64,000 nt of DNA from positions 1-64,000 of the forward strand of contig WHSU01000002.1 in NCBI GenBank assembly GCA_009379925.1. The letters run 5' to 3'. The position numbers were made by a program, and so were the translations under genes. Under the pieces are notes generated by a model, which saw nothing but the letters and a program-made list of their open reading frames with translations, was not told the DNA's origin and searched no databases. Positions 23,687-32,007 of the stretch are shown one piece after another; the first letter of the stretch is position 1, and each line of letters begins with the position of its first letter. The stretch comes from Dehalococcoidia bacterium. Its GTDB lineage: Bacteria; Chloroflexota; Dehalococcoidia; UBA2979.

Positions 23687-24735
23687 CACACACCTCCTCG
23701 TGCGGACTCGCCGTCCGCGTCGTCGTCCTGTGAACCGCCGTTCTCGGCGGCGTGGCCGGTGAGCGCCAGGAACACGTCGTCCAGCGTGGGCTGGCGCAGA
23801 CCGAGGTCCGCGATGCGCACGCCGGCCGCGTCCAGGTCACGCACCGCGCTCGCCAGTACCTCGCTCCCACCGTCCGTACCGACCGACACCCGCCGCTCCT
23901 GCTCGTCCACATGCGGCTCCTGCTGGCCCAGGCGGCCGAGGATCGCGCGCGCCTCCGGCAAGTCGGCGTCGTGCTCCACCTGCACGCTGAGCACGGACTG
24001 CGCGCTCTGGCGCTTCAACTCGGCAGCGGTGCCCTCCGCGATGACGGCCCCGTGGTCAATCACGGTGATGCGGTCCGCGAGGGCATCCGCCTCCTCCAGG
24101 TACTGCGTGGTCAGCAGCACTGTGGTGCCGTCGTCCACCAGCCCCTGGATGACCTCCCACATCCCCACCCGGCTGCGCGGGTCGAGACCGGTGGTCGGCT
24201 CGTCCAGAAACAGGACCGGCGGGTACGCGATCAGGCTGGCCGCGAGGTCCAGGCGGCGTCGCATACCGCCCGAGTACGTGCTGGCGCGCCGCGCGCCCGC
24301 ATCGCTCAGTTCGAAGCGTTCGAGCAGGTCGACGGCCCGGCGGCGCGCCTCACCCTTCGGGAGGTGGTAGAGACGGCCGACCATCTCCAGGTTCTCGAGC
24401 CCGGTCAGGTAGTCGTCGACCGCGGCGGCCTGACCCGCCAGGCCGATCGATGCGCGCAGCGCCTCGGCGTCGCGCACCACGTCATAGCCGGCGACGGTGG
24501 CGCGGCCTGAGTCGGGGCGCAGCAGCGTCGTGAGCGTACGCACGAGCGTCGTCTTGCCGGCGCCGTTCGGGCCCAGCAGGCCCAGCACGGTGCCCTGGGG
24601 CACCTGCAGGCTCACGCCGTTCAGCGCGTGGACGTCGTTGTACGACTTGCGGACATCCTCGACGACGACGGTGGCAGCGGCGGTTGTACCGCGGGCCGTG
24701 AGTCGAGGCGGGGCAGAAGCTACTGCCTGGACCAT
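23686..24735 (-). CDS. ABC transporter ATPase (DrrA-like)
   Basis: A 349-residue ATPase of the daunorubicin-resistance (DrrA) type. Walker A is GPNGAGKTTLVR, the Q-loop is in GLAGQAAAVDDYLTG, the ABC signature is TYSGGMRRRLDLAAS, Walker B is PPVLFLDEPTTGLD and the H-loop position is Gln (TTQYLEEAD), as is usual for DrrA. The C-terminal 100 residues form the DrrA-specific regulatory extension ending QPTLDDVFLALTG. Two starts have ribosome binding sites, ATG 24762 and ATG 24735; the latter is chosen because AGAAGGACGG precedes it. It is followed directly by its permease. Confidence 0.93.
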   Translation of the reverse strand: MVQAVASAPPRLTARGTTAAATVVVEDVRKSYNDVHALNGVSLQVPQGTVLGLLGPNGAGKTTLVRTLTTLLRPDSGRATVAGYDVVRDAEALRASIGLAGQAAAVDDYLTGLENLEMVGRLYHLPKGEARRRAVDLLERFELSDAGARRASTYSGGMRRRLDLAASLIAYPPVLFLDEPTTGLDPRSRVGMWEVIQGLVDDGTTVLLTTQYLEEADALADRITVIDHGAVIAEGTAAELKRQSAQSVLSVQVEHDADLPEARAILGRLGQQEPHVDEQERRVSVGTDGGSEVLASAVRDLDAAGVRIADLGLRQPTLDDVFLALTGHAAENGGSQDDDADGESARGGV

Positions 24736-25244
24736 GGTTGAACCGTCCTTCTGGTCTTGCATCGCTATGGCACCTTCGAGACACCATCCTGATGTCACAC
24801 GCTCGGACTGTCAAGTACCCGTCCGGCCGCCGCCCTCAGAGCGCCGTGGCTCCTGAAGGGACGAGCGAACGGAAGCGTCGAGACTAGAACACTAGTGCTA
24901 CGTCGTCAACCCCTTCACCACGAACCGATCTATCGTCTCGCGCCACTCCAACGATCGTCACCCGGACATATGGGCAGGGCGCACACCCCGGGCCGTCCGT
25001 CAACCTCTCCATCGAGAGCCACGCCCTCGCTCGATGACCGGCGCCAGACCGGTCCCTGCCATTACGTCGAACAGCACGGGGAGATTTCGACACGGCCCCC
25101 GCGGGGCATGCCGCTTCGTGCGGCGGCGGGTCCCAGCCGCACCGCTGCCGGGAAGACCAACGTAGAGGGGGACGGTGACAACGGGGTGTCAGTAGCGTCG
25201 AGCGCCGATCGGAGCAGCACCCGGGCGAACGGGCAGGTGCCCGA
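24736..25244. other. Intergenic region, no gene supported
   Basis: This roughly 510-base region carries the reverse-strand promoter for the ABC exporter (-35 TTGACA at 24814-24809, then 17 bases to a weak CAGGAT). The remainder, 24830-25240, has open frames on both strands, but their translations are low-complexity and Arg/Ser-rich with no family resemblance. A GC-rich hairpin-prone part (25090-25160) was compared by eye with riboswitch, SRP and RNase P cores and matched none. Confidence 0.5.
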
Positions 25245-26825
25245 CTAGGGCACCGACTCGCCGGCCAGCACGCCGGTGCAACGCTCGCCGTCGACGGCCA
25301 TCCGCCCGTTCACCACGACGTACGGGACCCCCGCGGGCGGCACCCGAGGGTCGTCGAACGTGGCGAGGTCCGTGATGCGCTCCGCGTCGAAGATGACGAG
25401 GTCCGCGCGCATCCCCGCCCGCACCTCGCCGCGACCATCGAGGCCAAAGCGACGCGCCGGCGCCTGCGTCACCCGTTGCACGATGCGTTCCAAGGGGACA
25501 TCGTGCCGTCTCCGCAGCCTCCCGACGATGCGCGGGAAGCAGCCGTGGGCGCGGGGGTGACGCATCGCGCCGTGCGGGATGGCGTCACTGCCGATCATGT
25601 AGTCATCGCGCTCGAGCAGCTGAATGACGTCCTCGTCCATCTGGCGCCAGGTCGCGACGCTGTCTGGCGGGAGGTAGCGGAAGCCGCACATCAGACGCGA
25701 CTCCACCATCACGTCGCACACCATCTCCTCGATGCTCGTGTCGCGCTGCCGGGCGAGGTCCGCGAAGGCGACCCCTTCGAGGGCAGCCCCGCCCTCCCCG
25801 CCGACGTGCGTCCAGGCGGCGGTCGCCAGCGCGCCGGGGAATAGCGCGCGCAGACTCTCGATGATGCGTGGGCGCACCGCGGCGTCGGTGAGCCGCTCGA
25901 GGAGGGCGTCCGGGCCGCCCTCGTGGAACTCGCCGGCCATAAAGAAGCCCGGGACCGTAGAGCCCACCGGGTAGGGGTAGCACTCGAGCGTGACGTCCAC
26001 GCCGTCGCGCTTCGCGGCGTCGACTTCGGCCATCAGGGCGTCCGGCTGGCCGGCGGTGGCGGGTGCAGTCTTGTAGTGGGAGACGTGCACCTTCACGCCG
26101 GAGCGCCGTCCAACGTCGAGCGCCTCGGCAATACCGCCGCCATGCGCGGCGCGGTCCGTGTTGTGGTTCCGGACGTGCGTGACGTAGACGCCGCCGTACT
26201 CGGCGACCACGCGGCACAGCTCCACGAGTTCCTCGGTGTCGCTGTACGACTGCGGGTAGTACGAGAGGCCCGTCGACAGCCCGCGCGCGCCCTGCTCGAG
26301 GCCCTCGTGCAGCAGCCGCTTCGCGGCGTCGAGCGGTCCGCCGCGCAACGGGATGTCCCGGAACCCGACGGTCTCGAGCCGCACCGCGGCGTGCGGCACC
26401 AGCATCGCCACATTGCACGCCGCGCCGGCGTAGGCGCGACGCATCGCCTCGATGGTCGAGGTGTCGAGGTCCTCCGGCGGCAGCCCGAGGATGCCCGCGA
26501 TGTAGCGGCGGTAGAGGCGGTAGTTGTCCGGCGACAACGGCGCGAAGCCCATGCCGTCCTGGGTGATCACCTCGGTGGTGATGCCCTGCCGGATGCCGTT
26601 CTCGTGCTGCGGGTCCATGAGCAGCGCGCCGTCCGAGTGCGCGTGGGTGTCGATGAAGCCCGGCGCGACGATGAGGCCCGTGGCGTCGACGACCCGCGCA
26701 GCCTCGCCGGCGGGCAGCGGCGCCACCTCCACAATGTCGCCACCCTCGATTGCCACGTCGGCCATCCGAGGCGGCGCCCCGGTGCCATCGCCGACCGTGC
26801 CGCCTCGGATGAGCAGGTCGAGCAT
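25245..26825 (-). CDS. N-acyl-D-amino-acid deacylase-like amidohydrolase
   Basis: A 526-residue metal-dependent amidohydrolase of the D-aminoacylase/dihydroorotase superfamily. It begins LDLLIRGGTVGDGTG, has the HxH metal motif in PGFIDTHAHSD, further ligands in THVRNHN and VHVSHYK, and the catalytic Asp in MIGSDA. The C-terminal strand returns to the beta sandwich (GMRADLVIFDAERI). Members remove acyl groups from D-amino acids or hydrolyse related amides. ATG 26825 follows GAGGA; the frame upstream is not family-like. A -10 TATGCT lies at 26866-26861 on the same strand. Confidence 0.92.
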   Translation of the reverse strand: MLDLLIRGGTVGDGTGAPPRMADVAIEGGDIVEVAPLPAGEAARVVDATGLIVAPGFIDTHAHSDGALLMDPQHENGIRQGITTEVITQDGMGFAPLSPDNYRLYRRYIAGILGLPPEDLDTSTIEAMRRAYAGAACNVAMLVPHAAVRLETVGFRDIPLRGGPLDAAKRLLHEGLEQGARGLSTGLSYYPQSYSDTEELVELCRVVAEYGGVYVTHVRNHNTDRAAHGGGIAEALDVGRRSGVKVHVSHYKTAPATAGQPDALMAEVDAAKRDGVDVTLECYPYPVGSTVPGFFMAGEFHEGGPDALLERLTDAAVRPRIIESLRALFPGALATAAWTHVGGEGGAALEGVAFADLARQRDTSIEEMVCDVMVESRLMCGFRYLPPDSVATWRQMDEDVIQLLERDDYMIGSDAIPHGAMRHPRAHGCFPRIVGRLRRRHDVPLERIVQRVTQAPARRFGLDGRGEVRAGMRADLVIFDAERITDLATFDDPRVPPAGVPYVVVNGRMAVDGERCTGVLAGESVP

Positions 26826-26932
26826 CGAGCGTCCTCGCTGGTAGGCGCTTGCGTGGCGGCAGCATAGCGCGGGCGCGGATAGGGTAGCGGCGGGGACTCG
26901 CGCGCAGCGTGCGCAGGCGTTACACGTAGACG

Positions 26933-27163
26933 ATGGTTTCGGCATACGTACTCGTAGTGACGGAGGCGGGAGCGATCAGCCGCGTGGCGGCGATGATGCG
27001 CGACGTGGCGTTCGTCACCAGCGTCTACGAGGTGATGGGCCCCTACGACATCCTCGCAGAGGTCGCGGCGGAGTCCCTGCCGGACCTGCGCAACATCGTC
27101 TTCGACCAATTCCGCGAGATCGAAGGCGTGCGCTCCACTACCACGCTGGTGACCATCACGTAG
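26933..27163 (+). CDS. Stand-alone Lrp/AsnC ligand-binding domain
   Basis: A 76-residue protein that is only the RAM (ligand-binding) domain of Lrp/AsnC regulators: SAYVLVVTEAGAISRVAAMM, then VYEVMGPYDILAEVAAE, ending LRNIVFDQFREIEGVRSTTTLVTI. The DNA-binding helix-turn-helix is absent. Such single-domain proteins form small-molecule-binding oligomers and may modulate full-length Lrp proteins or enzymes. It stands alone between the divergent deacylase and the GMC oxidoreductase, 67 bases upstream of the latter. Confidence 0.88.
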   Translation: MVSAYVLVVTEAGAISRVAAMMRDVAFVTSVYEVMGPYDILAEVAAESLPDLRNIVFDQFREIEGVRSTTTLVTIT

Positions 27164-27197
27164 CCGCCACTCTCGCACACCTCCCGGCCGTCCCCGC

Positions 27198-27203
27198 TAC
27201 CAT
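27198..27203 (+). promoter_or_regulatory. -10 element of the GMC oxidoreductase gene
   Basis: TACCAT stands 27 bases before ATG 27231, with the ribosome binding site GAGAGGGGGG in between. Confidence 0.4.
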
Positions 27204-27230
27204 GCGCGAGCATGAGAGGGGGGCCCATCC

Positions 27231-28778
27231 ATGGCGCGTGACCGCGCTGTGTACGACGTGGTCGTGGTCGGGGCAGGCTCGGCGGGCGCCGTCATCGCCG
27301 CGCGCGCCTCGGAAGACCCGAACCGACGCGTGCTGCTGATCGAGGCGGGGCCGGACTACCCGCTGGTGCGCGAGACGCCGGACGACCTGCTCAACGGTCA
27401 CCATAACTCACTGGTCGACCACGACTGGGGGTTCGACTACCAGCCGACCGCCCGAGGCCGCTCTAACGCCTTCCCGCGCGGTCGCGTCACCGGCGGCTCC
27501 AGCGCCGTGAACACCACCATCGCCCTGCGCGGCGTGCCCGAGGACTACGACGGCTGGGCAGCCGAGGGCAACAACGAGTGGGCCTGGGAGAAGGTGCTGC
27601 CGGCCTTCCGGCGGCTTGAGCGCGACCTCGACTTCGGCGACCGCCCGTACCACGGGGACGCCGGCCCGATCTCGATCCGCCGCTACCCATGGGACGAGCT
27701 GACCGAGACACACCAGGCGTTCCTCGAGGCGTCGCGCACGCTCGGCTACCCGGACTGCGAGGACGCGAACGACCCGGATGCCTGGGGCGCCGGCCCCCAT
27801 TCGATGAACAAGCTCGGCCGCCTGCGCGTCTCGACCGCCCTCGGGTACCTGGCGCCGGCGCGCGTCCGCGCCAACCTCGAGATCTGCGGCGACACACATA
27901 CCCGGCGGCTCATCGTGCAGGACGGCCGCGTGACCGCCGTGGAGGTAGAGCAGGGCGGCGAGGTGCGGCGCATCGAAGGCCGCCTGTTCGTACTGTCGGC
28001 CGGCGCGATCCAGTCGCCCGCCGTGCTGATGCGCTCCGGGATCGGCCCTCGCCGCGACCTCGAGGCGCTGGGCATCGACGTGGTACGCGACGTGCCGGGC
28101 GTCGGCGCCAACCTCAGCGACCACCCGGCCGTCTCCGCCGTCTGCGCGGTCAAAGACCCGGCGCTGGTGGACCAGGAGCTACCGCTGATCCAGACCATCC
28201 TGCGCTACACCGCGCCCGGCTCCGAGCACCGCAACGACTTGCAAGTCGAACTGATCACGTGGACCCAACGCCGAGGCGATACAGGCGCCTTCGTGCTCGC
28301 GGCCGTCCTCGAGCAGTCGTACGGCCGAGGCGTGGTGCGGCTGACCTCCGCGGACCCACACGCGAAGCCGGTGATCGAGCAGCGGTTCTGCGAGGACGAC
28401 CGCGACACATCGCGGCTGGTCGCGTGCTTCAAGGACGCGCTGGAGTACACGCGTACGAAGCCGCTGGCCGGGCTCATCGACCGGATGATCTTCCCCGACC
28501 CGGACCGGCCGCTGGACGACGAGGGCATCGCGGAGATCTGCCGCCGCTTCGCGGGCAGCGGGTACCACCCGTGCGGCACGGTGAAGATGGGCCCCTCGAC
28601 CGACCCGGGCGCGGTGGTCGACCAGTGCGGGCGCATCCACTCGGTGGACGGGCTGGTGGTGGCCGACGCCTCGATCATGCCCAGTGTGCCGAGGGCAAAC
28701 ACGAACCTGACGTCGATCATGATCGGCGAGCGGGTGGGGGAGTGGATCCGCACCCAGCCGGGCGATTACGGGCTGTAG
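27231..28778 (+). CDS. GMC-family FAD oxidoreductase
   Basis: A 515-residue glucose-methanol-choline family flavoenzyme. The FAD-binding dinucleotide fold is YDVVVVGAGSAGAVIAARAS near the N-terminus, followed by LLIEAGPD and the family signature GRVTGGSSAVNTTIALRG near residue 85. The second signature, LSAGAIQSPAVLMRSGIGP, is near 255. The active-site His is in GSGYHPCGTVKMG and the partner residue in NTNLTSIMIGERV. It oxidises an alcohol or related substrate; choline dehydrogenase-like enzymes are closest in outline. No signal peptide. It ends at a bidirectional terminator. Confidence 0.93.
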   Translation: MARDRAVYDVVVVGAGSAGAVIAARASEDPNRRVLLIEAGPDYPLVRETPDDLLNGHHNSLVDHDWGFDYQPTARGRSNAFPRGRVTGGSSAVNTTIALRGVPEDYDGWAAEGNNEWAWEKVLPAFRRLERDLDFGDRPYHGDAGPISIRRYPWDELTETHQAFLEASRTLGYPDCEDANDPDAWGAGPHSMNKLGRLRVSTALGYLAPARVRANLEICGDTHTRRLIVQDGRVTAVEVEQGGEVRRIEGRLFVLSAGAIQSPAVLMRSGIGPRRDLEALGIDVVRDVPGVGANLSDHPAVSAVCAVKDPALVDQELPLIQTILRYTAPGSEHRNDLQVELITWTQRRGDTGAFVLAAVLEQSYGRGVVRLTSADPHAKPVIEQRFCEDDRDTSRLVACFKDALEYTRTKPLAGLIDRMIFPDPDRPLDDEGIAEICRRFAGSGYHPCGTVKMGPSTDPGAVVDQCGRIHSVDGLVVADASIMPSVPRANTNLTSIMIGERVGEWIRTQPGDYGL

Positions 28779-28796
28779 CAACCGGCGGGAGAATCA

Positions 28797-28834
28797 GGCG
28801 CCTCGCCGCCCCCTGCCCGGAGCGGCGAGGCGCC
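28797..28834. terminator. Bidirectional terminator
   Basis: A 13-bp perfect stem, GGCGCCTCGCCGC / GCGGCGAGGCGCC, with a 12-base loop lies between the stops of the convergent GMC and PQQ-dehydrogenase genes. Confidence 0.65.
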
Positions 28835-28868
28835 CGTTAGGCGCGGGCCTGCCCCGCGTCGGGCTTCG

Positions 28869-30380
28869 TTACTCCCCCTCCGCCGGCGGGACCAGCCGGA
28901 AGACCTCGCCCGCTCCGGCCTCCGGCCCCGTCGCCGTGTTTGTCAGGATGTACAGCTCGTTGGCGGCGTCGCTCGTCAGGCCCGTGATGTAGCGCCCGAT
29001 GCTGTCGCCCTCGGCGCCTTCCAGGTCGCCGGCCAGTTCCACCTGCTCGAACTCCCACAGCCCCTCGTCGACATCCGTCGCGTCGAGGTTGTCGTTCGGC
29101 GCGGCCACGAAGACGCCGCCGTTGGCGTCGCCGCCGACGTTCCAGTCCACGAAGACCATGAGGCCCTGCCAGTCGGGGAGCGCCTCACCTCGATAGATGT
29201 GGGCGCCGGCGACGGCCGTGCCCATGTCGGCGCGGTGGTACTCGACAACGGGTCCGACGAGCGGGTTACCGCCGGCGTCTTCCGCCGGGCAATCCTCCAA
29301 CGACACCTCGGGGTTCTGAGGGTCGAAGCAGTGCGTGCCCTCCATGAGGTTCCATCCGAAGTTCTCGCCGCCGAACGCGAGGGTGACCTCCTCGTAGAGT
29401 TCCTGGCCCGCGTCCGAGATCAGGATCCCGTACTCACCCTCGGCGTCCACGCTGATGTCGTAGGGGTTTCGCAGGCCGTACGCCCAGATCTCGGGAGGCG
29501 TCTCGGCGTCGTCGACAAACGGATTGTCCTCCGGGATGGCATAGGCCAGCCCGCCTTCGCCCTCGCGGTCGACATCGATGCGGAGCAGGCTGCCGAGGAA
29601 GTTGGTGCGGTCCTGGCCGTTGCCGAGGTCCGGGGTGTGCCCCTCCTCGATGTCGTCTCCGCCACCGCCGTCGCCCAGCGGGATGTATAGGTAGCCGTCG
29701 CGGCCGAAGGTGATGTGTCCGCCGTTGTGGTTCCGCTGCGGCTGATTGACCTGCATGATGGTGCGCTCGGACTCGGGGTCGGCGACGTTCTCGTCGTCTG
29801 CGGAGACGGTGAACTCCGCGACGTGGCTCGTGTGGTCCCAGCCATCCGGCGCATCGTCCGCGAGCGGCGCGCTGTAGTAGACGTAGAACCGCCCGTTGTC
29901 CGCGTACTCCGGGTGGAACGCGAGACCCAGCAGGCCGCGCTCGTCGTAGCCCTGCTCGAGTTCCACAAGGCGGTCCGTCAGGTCCAGGAACGGTTCGTCC
30001 AACACCTCGCCGTCCTCACCCACGATGCGGATCGTCCCCGTCTGCTCGACCAGGAAGAGCCGGCCGCTGCCGTCGTCCGGCGCCGCGAGGTCGACCGGCG
30101 CCGTCAGGCCATCGGCCACTAGTTCGAGGCCGAGGCGCAGGTCCGGCAACGCCGCCGCGGACCCGGCGTCCGCGGTCCCGTCCGGCGTCGGGGAACTGCT
30201 CGGGGTCGCCGTCTCACCTCCTGGCGTGGCCTCAGGAGTCGAGGTCGAGGTGGCGGTCGCTGCCGGTGGCGTGGGCGTGGTGTCGCCGTCCCCATTCCCG
30301 TCGTCGTCGCAGGCGGCGGCAACGAGGAGCACGGCGAACAGCAGAGGCCAGAGCGCGAGCGGCGGCCGGTGGCCAAGCAC
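28869..30380 (-). CDS. PQQ-dependent sugar dehydrogenase-like lipoprotein
   Basis: A roughly 503-residue lipoprotein with a six-bladed beta-propeller of the soluble glucose/sorbosone dehydrogenase (ASD/HHIP) type. The lipobox is LLVAAAC, followed by Asp/Gly- and Thr/Pro-rich linkers. The propeller begins LELVADGLTAPVDLAAPDDG and has YDERGLLGLAFHPEYADNGR, NHNGGHITFGRDGYLYIPLG and GLRNPYDISVDAEG, all family hallmarks (His and Arg around the PQQ site). It would oxidise an aldose outside the membrane. The frame opens at 30488; GTG 30380 gives a normal lipoprotein signal, but no strong ribosome binding site decides the start. Confidence 0.88.
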   Translation of the reverse strand: MLGHRPPLALWPLLFAVLLVAAACDDDGNGDGDTTPTPPAATATSTSTPEATPGGETATPSSSPTPDGTADAGSAAALPDLRLGLELVADGLTAPVDLAAPDDGSGRLFLVEQTGTIRIVGEDGEVLDEPFLDLTDRLVELEQGYDERGLLGLAFHPEYADNGRFYVYYSAPLADDAPDGWDHTSHVAEFTVSADDENVADPESERTIMQVNQPQRNHNGGHITFGRDGYLYIPLGDGGGGDDIEEGHTPDLGNGQDRTNFLGSLLRIDVDREGEGGLAYAIPEDNPFVDDAETPPEIWAYGLRNPYDISVDAEGEYGILISDAGQELYEEVTLAFGGENFGWNLMEGTHCFDPQNPEVSLEDCPAEDAGGNPLVGPVVEYHRADMGTAVAGAHIYRGEALPDWQGLMVFVDWNVGGDANGGVFVAAPNDNLDATDVDEGLWEFEQVELAGDLEGAEGDSIGRYITGLTSDAANELYILTNTATGPEAGAGEVFRLVPPAEGE

Positions 30381-30611
30381 GAGGTGTGCGCCCCGGCCGC
30401 CCTGGCGTGTGATGAGACTCAAACTGTAAGCTCCCTCGGTCGGCACCCGCGAGGAGAGTCGTCCCTTTGACGCTATCACCCGTGTCACCGGTTCGCGGGG
30501 GCGAGTGCGCGGAGCGGCGGCGTCCGCCGGCCATCGACAGGCTCAGGCGCGCGGAGCACGTGGCTCTGCGGCGTCGGGATAGGCGGCTCGGCGCGGGCGG
30601 GCGACGGAACG

Positions 30612-31103
30612 CTACTCGGGCAGGGTCTCGCCTAGTTCCGAGAGGCGGTGTTCGACCGCCGCCAGACGTCGACGGCGGTCGCGCTCCTCGATGAAGCGCT
30701 CGTTGATGTTGCGGGCGTGGGCCGAAGCGCCGACGACTTCGCCGCCGGTGTCATGGACGATGGCGAACGACAGTTCGACGTAGATCTGCTCGCCGTCCTT
30801 GCGCTGTGCGCGCGTGGGGAGGGACTGCCCGCGGTACTTCGTGTCACCGGCGGCCAGCGCGCGGTCGAAGCCGGTCCAGTGCGCATCGCGGAAGCGCTCG
30901 GGGACGATGATGTCCAGCGACTGGCCCATCGCTTCGTCCGCGGTGTAGCCGAACAGCGCCTCGGCAGCCGGGTTCCACGACTGCACACGCCCCTGGGTGT
31001 CCGCGAAGACCACGGCGTCCGGCGCCTGCTGCAGCAGGAGCGCCGGCAGATCGGCGGGGTCGGGAGCAGGCGAGGGGGCGGAAGGGGCGTCTGCGTTCGT
31101 CAT
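30612..31103 (-). CDS. Single PAS-domain protein
   Basis: A 163-residue protein with one PAS domain: PDAVVFADTQGRVQSWNPAAEALFGYTADEAMGQSL and the C-terminal PAC strand KDGEQIYVELSFAIVHDTGGEVVG are characteristic. No kinase, GGDEF or helix-turn-helix domain follows; it ends in a short charged helix (EERDRRRRLAAVEHRLSEL). It is therefore a sensor module that must act through another protein, perhaps a redox or ligand sensor. It lies 54 bases before the carbonic anhydrase stop, on the same strand. Confidence 0.88.
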   Translation of the reverse strand: MTNADAPSAPSPAPDPADLPALLLQQAPDAVVFADTQGRVQSWNPAAEALFGYTADEAMGQSLDIIVPERFRDAHWTGFDRALAAGDTKYRGQSLPTRAQRKDGEQIYVELSFAIVHDTGGEVVGASAHARNINERFIEERDRRRRLAAVEHRLSELGETLPE

Positions 31104-31156
31104 GCGGTCAGTCTGCCTCGTGGCCCGCGACGGCGCCAGCTTTCAAACCTGTGTCG

Positions 31157-31687
31157 TCACGCCTCGACGGGTGCGAGGCGGCCGGTGCGAACGTCGTACG
31201 TGAAGCCCTGCACCTCGTAGTCCGCCGGGAAGAGGTCGCTCTCCCGAAGCCGCGTCACATCCTCGCGCACGCTCGCCTCGAGGTCCGCGAACGGGAGGAA
31301 ATCGATGCCCGAGGCGTCGGCGCCGGTCGCCTCCCGGATGCGGTCGTGGATCGCCTCGTTGCTGACCTGGAACAGTCCGCAGTCGGCGTGGTGGATCACC
31401 ACGCACCCCCGTGTGCCGAGGAGATGTGCGGAGAGCACCAGCGACCGGATGGCGTCGTCCGTCACGCGGCCACCGGCGTTGCGGATGATGTGCGCGTCGC
31501 CGAGCGCAAGCCCGAGCACCCCCTGCGCGGTGTAGCGCGAGTCCATACACGTCAGCACCGACAGCCGGCGCCGTGGACGCACCACCAGGTCGCCCGCGTG
31601 GAACTGCTCCATGTGGGCCGCGTTGCCCTCGAGCAACGCGGGGACATCGATGACGGGTGGCGTGCTCTCCGCGCTGGTCTCGGGCAT
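31157..31687 (-). CDS. Beta-class carbonic anhydrase
   Basis: A 176-residue beta-carbonic anhydrase converting CO2 and bicarbonate. The zinc ligands are Cys and the Asp-Arg dyad in VLTCMDSRY, and His and Cys in VVIHHADCGLF; IIRNAGGRVTDD is the usual conserved loop. ATG 31687 is chosen because the frame above it reads into the tRNA and terminator region. No signal peptide, so cytoplasmic. It could supply bicarbonate to carboxylases; no pathway partners are adjacent. Confidence 0.93.
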   Translation of the reverse strand: MPETSAESTPPVIDVPALLEGNAAHMEQFHAGDLVVRPRRRLSVLTCMDSRYTAQGVLGLALGDAHIIRNAGGRVTDDAIRSLVLSAHLLGTRGCVVIHHADCGLFQVSNEAIHDRIREATGADASGIDFLPFADLEASVREDVTRLRESDLFPADYEVQGFTYDVRTGRLAPVEA

Positions 31688-31715
31688 CGTGGGCTCCCCT
31701 CGCGTCACGACAGCG

Positions 31716-31740
31716 AAAGGGGACGGTCCTGGCCGTCCCC
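31716..31740 (-). terminator. Terminator of the tRNA gene
   Basis: On the reverse strand, GGGGACGG-CCAGGA-CCGTCCCC followed by TTT begins 16 bases after the tRNA 3' end. Confidence 0.75.
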
Positions 31741-31755
31741 GCATCGTGCGTGCGC

Positions 31756-31830
31756 TGGTAGCAGGGGGCGGATTTGAACCGCCGACCAAGGGCTTATGAG
31801 TCCCCTGCTCTACCACTGAGCTACCCTGCC
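31756..31830 (-). tRNA. tRNA with CAT anticodon (Met or Ile2)
   Basis: A cloverleaf on the reverse strand with an encoded CCA (31756-31758). The acceptor GGCAGGG pairs with CCCTGCT through one G-U, the D arm is GCTC...GAGC, the anticodon loop is CTCATAA with CAT at 31796-31798, and the T arm is GGCGG-TTCAAAT-CCGCC. The anticodon stem closes with an A-G mismatch next to the loop. It is not an initiator, since the 1-72 pair is present. The TTGGTC variable region resembles the lysidine-modified isoleucine tRNA; elongator methionine tRNA is equally possible. Confidence 0.93.
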
Positions 31831-31954
31831 ACGCTCGCCATGTTACCGGCCATCCGGGGCCCAGTCGATCCGCGACAGCGGGTCGAACGGGCCGGCTGGA
31901 GGTGCTTCCGCGCCCCGCGCCCCGTTCGGCGGCGACCCGTGCGAGCCGGCAGCG

Positions 31955-31960
31955 TACGAT
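31955..31960 (+). promoter_or_regulatory. -10-like element before the epimerase gene
   Basis: TACGAT stands 47 bases before ATG 32008. The same hexamer precedes ctaA (62394). Confidence 0.35.
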
Positions 31961-32007
31961 CGAGATCGCCGACCCGCACAGCATCACAGCGGTGGGAGCA
32001 ACCTCCG

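Noticed and set aside
24884-25248. Open frames or a structured RNA in the large gap before the amidohydrolase gene
   Set aside because: Translations show no family or start signals. By eye the GC-rich hairpins fit no riboswitch, SRP, tmRNA, RNase P or tRNA-Sec core.
30025-30429. Forward frame antisense to the PQQ-type dehydrogenase signal region
   Set aside because: Shadow of the Thr/Pro-rich linker; repetitive Val/Ala/Ser composition only.
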